NCBI GenBank assembly: GCA_964023275.1
Contig: OZ029927.1
Span: 10,351,720 to 10,415,719, forward strand
Source: Norana najaformis
Lineage: Eukaryota; Annelida; Clitellata; Crassiclitellata; Hormogastridae
Length of the DNA stretch: 64,000 nt
Direction: 5' to 3'
The notes under the pieces were generated by a model. The model did not search any database and was not told the DNA's origin. It worked only from the letters and a program-made list of their open reading frames with translations. Below, piece after piece: positions 53,401 to 63,650 of this stretch (positions are counted from its first letter, which is position 1; the number at the start of each line of letters is the position of its first letter). Position numbers and translations under genes: made by a program.

Positions 53401-54774
53401 CACACAGTTATTTCATTATGGTGTCTCTATCGAAAATTTGCCTGACGACGCATAAAACAAGGACTTGCTAGACAAATATTGGATAACCGTCCTGCGTTGT
53501 ATTATATTTATTAAAGATGTCATTTCAATCAGTTGCTCCATTCCCTATGTGCCGTCGTGTTCAGAACTATACACTAAAAAATGACCCTACACAAATGAGG
53601 ACAAACCATACATTATACACTACCCAGTAAATCAGTAATTTATGTATTCCTTCCAGTAATAAAGAAATCTGTGTATCTAATATCGACAAAGTTATATAGA
53701 CCTAGAGGCAAGTGAAGATTTTTGTCCGTGTGAGACGCTGCCTGATAGCTGTAGAGAAAATCTTTATTAAAGTCTGCAAGTAATTATGTTAGCTACAGGA
53801 TTCTAGATTGCGCCTAAGACTATCGCGTGAACATTCGTTTCGTCTACTGGAAGCTTTAGGCTGTTTTATAAAGGTCATGTTTAAAATGAGAAAGAAATAG
53901 CATTAGGTGTTCGTGTTCGGTGTTGGGGAACAACCAGTCTGGTTGGTGAGCATGGCCAGTCACGGGGGCTTCAGCAAATTGCCAAACGGGGTTAATGTAA
54001 TGTAAATGTAATGGAACTGTAAAGTATGCCGATGTGTTCCACTTATGGAAGAACTTTTCACTAAGAATCACAGCGAGCTTTCTGTAGGTCTTGCAACTGC
54101 AGAAATCAACATCCCATATCACGAACTCATCTGCACGATTGGCCTGTTTTCATATATGAATTGATGACTTTCTTAATATTCTCTGGAAAAGTATCAGTTT
54201 CTGCATGCTTAGGCTCTATATGCATGGCTGCTTGTTTCTCATAAACGCAATGGAAGAAGGAAGAAGCTAGGATATACCGGTAGTCGATGGTTCAAGAATT
54301 AAGAGGAAACAGGAGGAAGACGAGAATGGAGGGGAAAGACGAAGTGGAAAACAATAAAGTAATGAATTTTTATATGATCATTGATATGACGCCTTTTAAG
54401 AAACCTGTCAGCAGCTCTGCAAATACGGCTAACTGATATCTAAAATAAGATCTTTCAAAAGGTGAGCTGAAATGAACAGGAAAGAGAGGAGGTCGAAGAG
54501 GGAAAATGAGGATGAAGAGGAGGAGGAGGAAAGGGAATTCGAGAGGGAGGAGAAACAAGCTGTTTTCAACTGATAACTTAGAGGAAGGTTCTGTTTGTCG
54601 TTTGTAACAGGGGCCGACACGTATGACGCCAGTTACCGAGCGGCTAGTATAAGCGTTGAAATCGGTCTGCTGATCATCGCCAGCTTTCTTCTGCTCTCCG
54701 TCGGCTCGCTTCTGCTCAGGTCACCCAGCTTCGACAAGCTACTCTGTCGTGTATTCAGATGCGTCGTAGCGTAA
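50248..54774 (+). CDS. ErbB-type EGF ligand precursor (5' exon missing), 3 exons
   Basis: Predicted single-pass membrane growth-factor precursor that would release an EGF-domain ligand for an EGFR/ErbB receptor. Exons: 50248-50488, 51518-51576, 54611-54774; phases 2 and 1 join without stops. The EGF module has spacing C-x9-C-x5-C-x13-C-x-C-x8-C; the last four cysteines fit the ErbB-ligand pattern seen in neuregulin and Spitz. The intron between cysteines 4 and 5 is the position shared by ErbB-ligand genes. After the module come EMRYIDPSLWADTYDASYRA, a helix ISVEIGLLIIASFLLLSVGS and a short tail with two cysteines. No signal peptide exon was found, so the N-terminus is unknown. Spitz/TGF-alpha-like is the closest description; the exact orthologue is uncertain. 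Confidence 0.82.
50580..50780 (+). repeat. 18-bp minisatellite in EGF-ligand intron
   Basis: About 11 copies of CACCTATAGTGACATTTG, starting about 90 bp after exon a. Confidence 0.92.
51518..51576 (+). CDS. EGF-ligand exon b (cysteines 5-6)
   Basis: A 59-nt exon with acceptor TTGGTTCTGCAG and donor GTAAGA. It supplies CGPRWTGERCEMRYIDPSL, the typical end of an EGF fold (aromatic, TGxRC). It begins on the last base of the split Ser codon and ends one base into a codon. An 18-bp minisatellite starts about 11 bp after the exon. Confidence 0.85.
51588..51890 (+). repeat. 18-bp minisatellite next to EGF-ligand exon b
   Basis: About 9 near-perfect copies of TTCATATCGCTTCATTTC to 51757, then degenerate copies. 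It starts about 11 bp after exon b. Confidence 0.92.
51960..54600. other. EGF-ligand intron remainder, no further exon seen
   Basis: AGAC-type tract at 51995-52100, a CpG-rich patch at 52290-52560 with an 18-bp palindrome (CGACTGAATTTTCAGTCG), and a degenerate AGACCAAG repeat at 53210-53400. No further exon recognised. Confidence 0.4.
54611..54774 (+). CDS. EGF-ligand exon c (transmembrane, stop)
   Basis: Acceptor TCGTTTGTAACAG. The split codon becomes Trp, then ADTYDASYRAASISVEIG and a hydrophobic helix to LLLR, then SPSFDKLLCRVFRCVVA and TAA at 54772. The small-residue-rich AASIS entry to the helix resembles the rhomboid-sensitive top of the Spitz helix (inference). A cryptic donor (GTAATG at 54771) overlaps the stop, so longer-tailed isoforms are possible. 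Confidence 0.8.
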
Positions 54775-54959
54775 TGTAATGAATGTATGTACATGTGTAT
54801 GTATGCAGACTCTTAATATAGCACCTTGTAAGTACCTCACAAAAGCGCTGCCTATACTCCTAGATGATGCGCTGCGATGTTGTATAATGAGATTGTGATG
54901 TAATACAAAGTAATGTCATGTGATGTAACTATAATAATGTGATTTGATTGATGTATTGT

Positions 54960-55160
54960 AATGGATTAATGAATGAATGAATAAATAAATAAATAAATAC
55001 ATAAATAAATAAATGAGCGAGCGAGCGAGCGATTGAGCCAGTGAGCGAGGAGCATGTGAGTGAGCGAGGAGCGAATGAGTGAATGAGCGAGTGAGCAAGT
55101 GAGGGAGTGAGCGAGTGAGTGAATGACTGGCTGACAAAGTGAGTGAGTAAGTAAGTCTTT
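54960..55160 (+). repeat. AATG/AATA/GAGC tetranucleotide tract
   Basis: Runs of AATGAATGAATAAATA, then GAGCGAGC and GAGTGAGT. It contains AATAAA words about 200 bp after the EGF-ligand stop that could serve for polyadenylation. Confidence 0.8.
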
Positions 55161-55358
55161 GTTTCCATCTGTCAGTTGCATTACACAGAATAGAACGAAT
55201 AGAGCAGTTGTCAAAATTAATTAAGCTACAATCAATTAACTATTAATTATCAACGGGAATGCGCAAAATTAAACTAAAATCATTAGCTTCTGAATTCTTT
55301 TTATAGACATCAGAAACGTCGCTCTTTATTTCGCATTTCGAGTGGAATCCGTGTAGAG

Positions 55359-55428
55359 TTGGTCAAGAATGGTCAGTTGGTCAAAAGTGGTCAATTGGTC
55401 AAGAGTGGTCAGTTGGTCGAGAGTGACC
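55359..55428 (+). repeat. 18-bp tandem repeat, ~4 copies
   Basis: Unit GTGGTCAGTTGGTCAAGA with small changes. Confidence 0.8.
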
Positions 55429-55567
55429 AGTGGTTCAGCAGCCCGTGCATCGTGAGTGACTGTCGTTCTGCTTCGATGGACGACAGTCATCAGAAATCAA
55501 ACATGACGGAAGCTCTCCAGGATAATACCAGGAGCATCACGAAACAGGTTAAATGCACGCTTAACAT

Positions 55568-56260
55568 TCCTATTCCATCCATCCATCCATCCATCCATCT
55601 AACCATCCATCCATCCATCCATCCATCCATCCATCCATCCATCCATCCATCTAACCATCCATCTAACGATCCATCTAACCATCCATCCACCATCCATCCA
55701 TCCATCCATCCATCCAACCATCCATCTAACCATCTAACCATCCATCCATCCATCTAACCATCCATCCGTTCATCCATCCATCCATCCATACATCCATCTA
55801 TCCATCCATCCATCCATCCATCTAACCATCTAACCATCCATCCATCCATCGATCTATCCATCCATCTAACCATCCATCCATCCATCTAACCATCCATCCA
55901 TCCATCTAACCATCCATCCATCCATCCATACATCCATCCATCTAACCATCCATCTAACCATCCATCCATCCATCCATCTAACCATCCATCCATCCATTCA
56001 TCCATCCATCCATCCATACATCCATCCATCCATCCATCCATCCATCCATCTATACATCCATCCATCTAACCATCTAACCATCCATCCATCCATCGATCTA
56101 TCCATCCATCTAACCATCCATCTAACCATCCATCCATCCATCCATCTAACCATCCATCCATCCATCCATACATCCATCCATCTAACCATCCATCCATCTA
56201 TCCATCTAACCATCCATCCAACCATACATCCATCCGTTCCTTCCGTCCATCCGTACATCC
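55568..56260 (+). repeat. CCAT/CTAA tetranucleotide array
   Basis: About 690 bp of CATCCATC interrupted by CTAACCATC. Interruptions recur in blocks, e.g. CCATCGATCTATCCATC at about 55843 and 56090, which shows segmental duplication of about 245 bp inside the array. Confidence 0.92.
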
Positions 56261-56344
56261 ATTCATCAGTAAATTCATACACAGAATGCCATCTTATAAG
56301 AGATGCTATATTATGTGTCTTCACACATACATAGGTCTATTTTA

Positions 56345-56490
56345 TTATTATTTCTGCATTTATTAAGCGCCATTGTCTACTGACTAAGCATCAATCGAGG
56401 CACTTTGCGATTGTGAGTGAAGGACTTGCTCAAAGTCTCTACACATTAACCGTCTCAGGGGAGGCTCGAACATGTACACTTCCGTAATCT
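56345..56490 (+). mobile_element. interspersed repeat, family B, copy 4
   Basis: Contains TTTCTGCATTTATTAAGCGC and GATTGTGAGTGAAGGACTTG. As with copy 3, an ATAC-type microsatellite follows the 3' end. Confidence 0.6.
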
Positions 56491-56499
56491 CTTAGTCTA

Positions 56500-56650
56500 T
56501 ATGCATACATACATACATACATGCATTCATGCATACATACATACATACGTTGATATATACATACATAGTATGTATGCATGTTTGCATGTATCTACGTATG
56601 TATTACATACGTAGATACATGCATGCATACATACGTACACATATATAATA
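56500..56650 (+). repeat. ATAC/GTAT tract
   Basis: CATACATA followed by the complementary GTATGTAT, forming an inverted arrangement around TACGTATGTA words. Confidence 0.8.
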
Positions 56651-56698
56651 ATGCAGTGGTTGCGGTTACTGGTCGACTGAATGACTGTTGATGTTTAG

Positions 56699-56935
56699 GC
56701 TTTGGGAGGTTGGCAGTGGGTCGACGAAAGGATTCTTCTAGAACATCCTTTTCGTTCTTCTTCACCGCCGTCTCTTCCTCTTCCTGCTGCTCCTTTTCCA
56801 GAAGACTCGCGAACCGTCGTTCAAGACGCCATTTCAGCTCGACGATCTTCACCGAGTGTCGTCCCTGAATCGGACAGCTCCGCCATTGTTCCGATAGTCG
56901 TTCAGTCTTCGGATGATGACGAAATCGTGACGTAG
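56699..56935 (+). other. unassigned open frame, coding strand uncertain
   Basis: After a TTTAG acceptor-like site the plus strand reads ALGGWQWVDERILLEHPF, a Pro/Ser-rich stretch, then VVQSSDDDEIVT and TAG. It could be an alternative cytoplasmic tail exon of the EGF ligand, but only weak phase-0 donors exist in exon c. The minus strand over 56592-56939 is also open (MSTSRFRHHPKTERLSEQ, then a charged stretch LLEKEQQEEEETAVKKNEK). Neither is recognised. Confidence 0.22.
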
Positions 56936-57264
56936 ACATGGAGTATATACGAAGAGATGCGCCATCGTTCGTCGCGGATGCCCATTCGATCGTAAATGTC
57001 TACTGATAGTTTATACCTCATGTGTGTTATGTCTTTGCAATCAAGACAATAGTTACAAGCCGTCTGGATAAATACGCCTATATTTTGGTGAAGACATTTA
57101 AAAGTATTTTGGAATCTGAATGTCCAGAGTCTCGCCGGCACAAATTGTCTAGTATCAGAGCTGAATGTGCTTTTGTCGTGATCTGCGCTAGCTGAAAGGT
57201 CTTTCAATCCAAAGGACCGCGCCCCTCGTGGTTACTGACAGTACTGGCTTCCTGGTTTTGACCT

Positions 57265-57350
57265 GACTACGGCTTGGTTTCAGTGCGCCATCGGTTGATG
57301 GTTTGTGCATTAGACACCGGCGCTATAGAAGTTGCTAATTATTACTACTA
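57265..57350 (+). mobile_element. interspersed repeat, family C, single copy
   Basis: Contains GCGCCATCGGTTGATGG, GTGCATTAGACACCGGCGCT and GAAGTTGCTAATTATTAC, followed by an ATT/ATC-type microsatellite that looks like its expanded tail. Confidence 0.55.
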
Positions 57351-57476
57351 TTTATATTATTAGTAATATTATTATTATTATTATTGTTATTATTATTATT
57401 ATCGTCATCACCATCATTAATATTATATTATTATTATTAATCTTATCATCATCATCATCGTCATTATCATCATCAA

Positions 57477-57515
<39 letters not shown>
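57340..57515 (+). repeat. ATT/ATC trinucleotide microsatellite
   Basis: ATT runs then ATCATCATC, attached to the 3' end of a family C copy. Confidence 0.85.
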
Positions 57516-57519
57516 ATGT

Positions 57520-60110
57520 CATCTAGCTAATTGCGTTCCATACACAGCACACTTAATCATTTCTCTGCACACCTTCCTGCCGCTCATCACCAGAGCCAAG
57601 TCTCAGGAGCAACGACAAAGAAACAAGCCGGAGTGTTGTACAACACTGCTGTCGATGCCAATACAGTCGCAGTGTAGCGACAACAACGATAAGAATAATC
57701 AATCAGCTATTACAAACTGATACCAACAGTACTCCGCACATGTGTGTTCCCTTGTTGAAGAAACATTCGGCTGAAGCGCAGACATGACAACAACAGCAAC
57801 GAGTGGCAACAGGACAACACCTTCTTCGTCCTCTTGTCGCCTTTCTGCAATCTCATATTCATATACTTGCATGTCTATGTCTAATTTGTGCATGATCATG
57901 TCAGCAACGTGCACTATAGGATCGTATATATAGGCCTAGTTGTGTGTAAATATATCCATGTGTATGAATGCATATTCAGTATAGGCAAATGCATATTCAT
58001 ACAGGTAGCCTATTGCATATTCATAAACTAACATATGTGTAAATTTGCGCCGATGGCAACAACGCAGAACGAATCCGAATGGGTATCAAACAAGATGCTA
58101 TACAGATTCAACCATATCAATACAATAAATTGCCACAACAAATGTTTACCTAATACCGTCCACGTTGCACGATCCCGCAAATCCCTTGAGGTGGAAAATC
58201 CCGAGTGGGTTGGCAGTTTGCTCCATAGACAAGCTTCCATGGCATAAATGATACTGGTTTTCCTTTCGACATTAAGTGTGGTGCTTGTTGTAGGATCATA
58301 AGTCGTATTTTTACTCTCCGAACTGTGAGTGTGTATCAGCTACCAGTGGACGAAAATACAAACCTACTATAGGCAAGGCCTAGACAAGGCTGGACAAGAC
58401 TCTCTTAACGATACTATCTATCGCTAAGTCTGTTTATGGCTCTTAACACTTCCCGCTGCCCGGCTTTACTGCACCTACACTGTGGAACTTTGAAAGCAGG
58501 GCACTGTCAAGTTTCAATTGCATTTTAAAGGTGAATAATTGTACGAAATGTAAATGTAGCGACCGTGTGGCCTCGATCCTGATCTTTTCTCAATGAATTT
58601 ATCGGGTGAAATCTGTCACCATCGCTGCCCGTTTGAATGGGCGTAAGACATTTAAGGCCTCCGTGTACGGACCGTGCTAGCCTATAGTTAAGGCTGGGCA
58701 GAGTTTAAATATGACCCGGTTGCAATACTCCACTTCTCTCTTGCTGTCTTTAGTAAGCATTCAGCAGTTAGTAATTTTTACTTTTATTGTTGTAACTTCT
58801 TCTACTGGTGTAATTCTTGAACGTTGGTTGAATATTTGTCTTATGAATGTTCCAGTTGCTTGGTGAACGTTAGAACCTAAACAGTATAAACTAAGGCAAG
58901 GTTCAGTCCATCGATAATGAAGCTGGCTTTGGCGTACCTGGTTAAGTTAATAATGTCTATATTTTAAAATAATATTCCTCTCGAGTTACATTAATAACCT
59001 CTGCAAGTTGCAACATACTCTGTACATGTCGGATTATTTCATCTAAAACGCCGGAAACTTGCTGACTGCAAAAATAAAAATCTTAGCAATAAAAGAAGTA
59101 TAAAGAATTTACGTTGAGATTTTTCTAGTTTTTAACTTCCACTCCGGATGCAAAGTCATTTATAATGAATGAGTGAGTGAGTGAGTGAGTGAGCGAGTGA
59201 GTGAGTTAGCGAGTCCTATTTCTTGGAACATACTATCCTTAAGAATATGGCTGATCTCGAATCATTGAAGCATTGCCTGCTAAATTCATCTGGTTTACAC
59301 TATTTCGAACAGAACCAGTCGAGATCCACGAGGATCAGGAGACCGGAAGACAGGCTGCGCCGGAAACGCAGTCCCAAAGGGGTTTCAACCAAACTTAAAC
59401 GACATAAGAGAACTTGCAGAGCGGACAAAGACGGGCAGCGAATACTGGGTCATGATGTTTGCCTGCAATATATGTTAATCACTACTACGGTCAGTGCTAT
59501 TTGTAGGGACTACTGGAAAATTTCCCCCTCGTGGGTTAAAACCTGGTTCGACACCGTGATCCAGATAAGAAGTAAACGTCCAATGTAGGGCAGTCAATGA
59601 AACCTATTTATAATCGCAGAGGAGTCGACACGGTTTTGAGAGTGGAAAAGTTGAAAAAGAGCCAGAAATGTATTGTACTTTATGCCGGCAAAAAACTGAC
59701 AAACTTTATAAGTTGTCGACACTTCGACGACCAATTAGCCTCCAAATTCCGATGACTATCCAACTGTCTGAAATTTTGTATGAACTTTGCTCGTTGCAGT
59801 TTTAGTTTTCAACACCTTCCCACTTTATATTGCAACAAAATGCCGTCCGGAAAAATTATGCAATGTCTGTACGTATCCTGAACAATAGGTGATAAAAAAA
59901 TGACTTCAGTTTAAACAAGCTGGCATCAAACAAATCTTATGACGTTTGATGTAGATAATTTGGTTGCTAGAATTTTGAAATTCTCTTCCTGCTTCTGTGT
60001 GTTATGCTTAGTCTCCTAAGTCATTTCGTGCTCAACTTAAAACTTACTGTTTCGGTTGGTTTAACCCCACAGGCTCCCCATCTATTTGGGTGGACTGACT
60101 TTTTAGATAC
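57520..60110. other. intergenic, no gene seen
   Basis: Short frames only, none recognised. Contains a family D copy at 58550-58695 and a GAGT tract at 59165-59212. Confidence 0.4.
58550..58695 (-). mobile_element. interspersed repeat, family D, copy 5
   Basis: Reverse copy: GTGGCCTCGATCCTGATC, AATGAATTTATCGGGTGAAA, CCGTGTACGGACCGTGCTAG. Confidence 0.6.
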
Positions 60111-60119
60111 TGACCCGAC

Positions 60120-60205
60120 CCGACTCCTGCTTAAATTTTGTGCGCCATCGGTTGATACCGGCGCAATAGAAGTTATTACACCGGCGCAATAGAAGTTTAT
60201 AGTTA
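60120..60205 (+). mobile_element. interspersed repeat, family C, with internal duplication
   Basis: Contains GCGCCATCGGTTGATACCGG and a tandemly doubled ACCGGCGCAATAGAAGTT. The GTGCATTAGAC segment is deleted. Confidence 0.5.
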
Positions 60206-60497
60206 ATAATAATATAAACGCAACTAAATATTTCAAGAAGGCTATAGTCTTTTCATTATTCACATAATGTAGGCTAATTGGGCCTCGCATTGTCTGACGT
60301 CAACTGCTGAATTCATATGATGCTGCTTAATGAAAGCTAATATAGATGTTCGCAGTTTTTGCCCTATATATTTAATTACGCCTTTAACAAAGCCAATTCC
60401 CGAGCACATGATCTAATGTAAGCATGTAGAAATTACGCACGCTTCACTAATAGACAAGGATTTGGCACAGAAGTTGGCATGTCGCATGTAAACGTAA

Positions 60498-60600
60498 TCA
60501 TAAACGAGATTTCTACAGCGCCCAACGAAAGCTAAGTCGCGGAAACCAGCTTAATCACAGGCGCTCAGTCAAAACAAAACGTAATATTCGGTCAAGGCAA
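60498..60600 (-). mobile_element. interspersed repeat, family A, copy 4 (truncated)
   Basis: Reverse copy with GATTTCTACAGCGCCCAACG and CACAGGCGCTCAGTCAAAAC. It lacks the GGATCTTGACC end. Confidence 0.6.
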
Positions 60601-60810
60601 GTGGGCTGTGGGCTCGTCCGAGAAGCAAAAGATACAAAAGATAAAGATACGCCTATGCTGGATATCATTGCCAGTTATCTAACGCTTCTAAAAAGATGCG
60701 ATTTAAGATGAGTTGAAAATGTTTTATCTTTGGGGAAAGGGCATATTTTCAGAGGAAGGTTGTTCGAGAAGGCCGGTTTGACACACGAGAAAGCATGGTG
60801 TTCCGTATCG

Positions 60811-61500
60811 TCCTACGGGAATGCGGGATTCTACGGGAGTGCGGAATCCTGCGGGAGTGCGGGATCCTAAGGGAGTGCGGGATCCTAAGGGAGTGCGGGA
60901 TCCTACGGGAGTGCGGGATCCTAAGGGAGTGCGGGATCCTAAGGGAGTGCGAGATCCTACGGGAGTGCGGGATCCTAAGGGAGTGCGGGATCCTACGGGA
61001 GTGCGGGATCCTAAGGGAGTGCGGGATCCTACGGGAGTGCGGGATCCTAAGGGAGTGCGGGATCCTACGGGAGTGCGGGATCCTAAGGGAGTGCGGGATC
61101 CTACGGGAGTGCGGGATCCTAAGGGAGTGCGAGATCCTACGGGAGTGCGGGATCCTAAGGGAGTGCGGGATCCTACGGGAGTGCGGGATCCTAAGGGAGT
61201 GCGAGATCCTACGGGAGTGCGGGATCCTAAGGGAGTGCGGGATCCTACGGGAGTGCGGGATCCTAAGGGAGTGCGGGATCCTACGGGAGTGCGGGATCCT
61301 AAGGGAGTGCGGGATCCTACGGGAGTGCGGGATCCTAAGGGAGTGCGGGATCCTACGGGAGTGCGGGATCCTAAGGGAGTGCGGGATCCTAAGGGAGTGC
61401 GGGATCCTACGGGAGTGCGGGATCCTAAGGGAGTGCGGGATCCTACGGGAGTGCGAGATCCTAAAGGAGTGTGTGATCCTAAGGGAGAGCGGGATCCTAC
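60811..61500 (+). repeat. GGATCC-rich 18-bp minisatellite
   Basis: About 38 copies of GGGAGTGCGGGATCCTAC or ...TAA. The last base class alternates C/A for most of the array, giving a 36-bp higher-order dimer. Two of its frames are open for over 230 codons but encode only the repeat (e.g. GVRDPKGVRDPT). Confidence 0.95.
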
Positions 61501-61902
61501 GTCAAGTGCGGAACCAATGAAATAGTGACCATTGCAAAGCGCCCAGCATCGTTACTTGCCGACTAAAATGAGTCCATAATTGTGCTGAAAGATTGGCAAA
61601 AGTGTCTCTTTCCATTTGTCACGCACTTCGGCTGCAAAATAGAGGATGTCATCATTCTACTACTCAGAGTCATTAGCCTGCCAGGCTTAGTCAGTGCAAA
61701 TGAATACTTTCGAGTCGGCTAATCACCGAGGCTATTTTGTTTTTCTAAAATTGGAGACACGAAGTGGTCCTGGTACGAAATGTCAGCTGACCTAAGTGGA
61801 ACAACCGGCAAAATATTTATCATGAAACAACAGACTGTGCAGCTTTATTTAGTACAAAAACCCGCAGATACTTATGCGATGTCACACGACATCCGTCCGA
61901 CT

Positions 61903-62041
61903 CTCTGAGTGCCTGACTCCTGGATCTTGACCCTTTTGCCTATCGATTTTGTTTTGACTGAGCGCCTGTGAATAAGCTGGTTCCCGCGACTTAGCTTTCG
62001 TTGAGCGCTGTAGAAATCTCGAGATTACGATTACGATTACA
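61903..62041 (+). mobile_element. interspersed repeat, family A, copy 5
   Basis: Ends with GATTACGATTACGATTAC, the clearest simple tail of the family. Compared with copies 1 and 3, about 16 bp are missing after GGATCTTGACC. Confidence 0.65.
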
Positions 62042-62567
62042 CGTAAAGAACGTATTGAACATTATACACTGGCGTTATAGCAGTTGCTAATTAATAATAA
62101 AAAACACCTTGCGGTCGAATGTTCCCCATTATTCTTTCTTCATATCCCGCCCAAATGGAAGGAGCCGGAATGCTACGAGGCATGACGGTTTCGCCTGCCA
62201 GACAGCTGCATGGCACCCTGATTCTGAAGATGCCCCATAGCCTACTGGTTAGCATGCTAGGTGCCACCCATAAATCGGGGATCCTAGTCACCGAAAAAAC
62301 ATTCCTGAAGAGTGCAAGGTAAGGCCGACGTCAACAGCCACGGAAGCCATAAGATTTCGTTCAACAATGGACACCAACAATCACTTCCAAATTAAATTTC
62401 ACTTCTATCCTAACCGAATGGTTGTAAAATCTTAAGCTAGCTGACATAGGCTTCTGTCTGCTTCTGAAGGATTTGCAATGCGATTTCTGATAAGGTACCG
62501 GTAAGGTGAGGTGTAATCGCTCATTCATTGCATGTTTCAATCAACATCAATCTTATAAGGCATGATC

Positions 62568-62632
62568 CTCTGGTTTGAGGATCTTTTGGCGAGGCATGAT
62601 CCTCTGGTATGAGGATCTTTTGGCTCAAGCGC
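62568..62632 (+). repeat. 33-bp tandem duplication
   Basis: GGCATGATCCTCTGGT-TTGAGGATCTTTTGGC occurs twice with one to two changes. Each unit contains the inverted pair GATCCTC/GAGGATC. Confidence 0.85.
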
Positions 62633-62727
62633 CTACGGCAACATGAATCAACATCCGGACAATGCATCCTATAAGAGGTCGTATGGCTTGACAGCAAATT
62701 GTCGGTTTCGTATGAGGCATTGGATCT

Positions 62728-62860
62728 GTCCGTCTGTCCGTATGTCTGTCCGTCTGTCTGTCTGTCTGTCCGTCTGTTTGTCTGTCCGTCTGTCCGTCTT
62801 TCTGTCTGTCCGTCTGTCCGTCTGTCCGTCTGTATGTCTGTCTGTCTGTCTGTCTGTCGA
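62728..62860 (+). repeat. TCTG/TCCG tetranucleotide microsatellite
   Basis: CTGTCTGT with CCGTCTGT variants. Confidence 0.92.
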
Positions 62861-63079
62861 CAAGCGATCTCATTCCCTGGGTAAAACAAAAGCAGGTTGG
62901 TATTGGTCAAAATCATACACATTCCAAGTCTCGTGCAGCGGGATTTCGAGAATATTAGCAGAAAGTACATGCATAAACGTGTAGATAATTACACGATACG
63001 ATCAGATGCCTAATAGAATCCAAAATGCATAAAATTGGCTCTGCACACAAATGCCTGCCATCAAAGTTATAAACAATTT

Positions 63080-63650
63080 GGCTAGAATACTCAGGCTTCT
63101 GTGCAGGGAGTCAAGAACTAGATGACTTTGCAGTCTAAAATTCCAAAGTAATATGGCTCCAACGCTCATGCATATATATATATATATGTAACTAATTAAA
63201 TAATTAGGCCTACATATTGTAGGTTTATACACCTTGACTGAAATGGAATGTAATAGTTATTAATGTTGTGCCAAAGGGTCGGTCATATGACAATGACATA
63301 GTTAATATCTCCGAATTGTATGCAACGTCAGTAGTACACCATCACAACAGTGGCGGATTTAGCTATAGGCGTTGGGGCGGCTCAACCTCCGCGTCCCTCT
63401 TGGTTATATGCCGGAGCCCCTCAGACCAGACCCGTGCATAGTGGACTACCAGAATGTGGCGCCCCTCTGGAAATGCTCTCGCCCCCTCCACGCAAGCAAA
63501 CCTGGAGCCATCACTGCATCTTAGGAATGAGTACCTCCTTAACTCGGTACATACAGAATTCCAGATGTTTGGCTAGAATACTGAGGCCTGCGTGCAGGGA
63601 GGCAAGAACAAGATGATCTTACAGTCTACAATTCCAAAGTAATAAGGATT
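63080..63650 (+). repeat. direct repeat pair ~80 bp, ~490 bp apart
   Basis: TTGGCTAGAATACT, GTGCAGGGAG, AAGAAC-AGATGA and ATTCCAAAGTAATA occur in order at about 63080-63151 and again at about 63570-63643. Both are followed by AT-rich sequence with TAATTATTTAATTA-type words. Confidence 0.7.

Noticed and set aside
60811..61500. Regular short repeats that might be read as CRISPR.
   Set aside because: There are no spacers: units are contiguous and near-identical, and the genome is eukaryotic.
60795..61525. Two frames of over 230 codons across the 18-bp repeat.
   Set aside because: They translate only the repeat unit, lack any flanking coding context and have several competing frames. Kept as a minisatellite.
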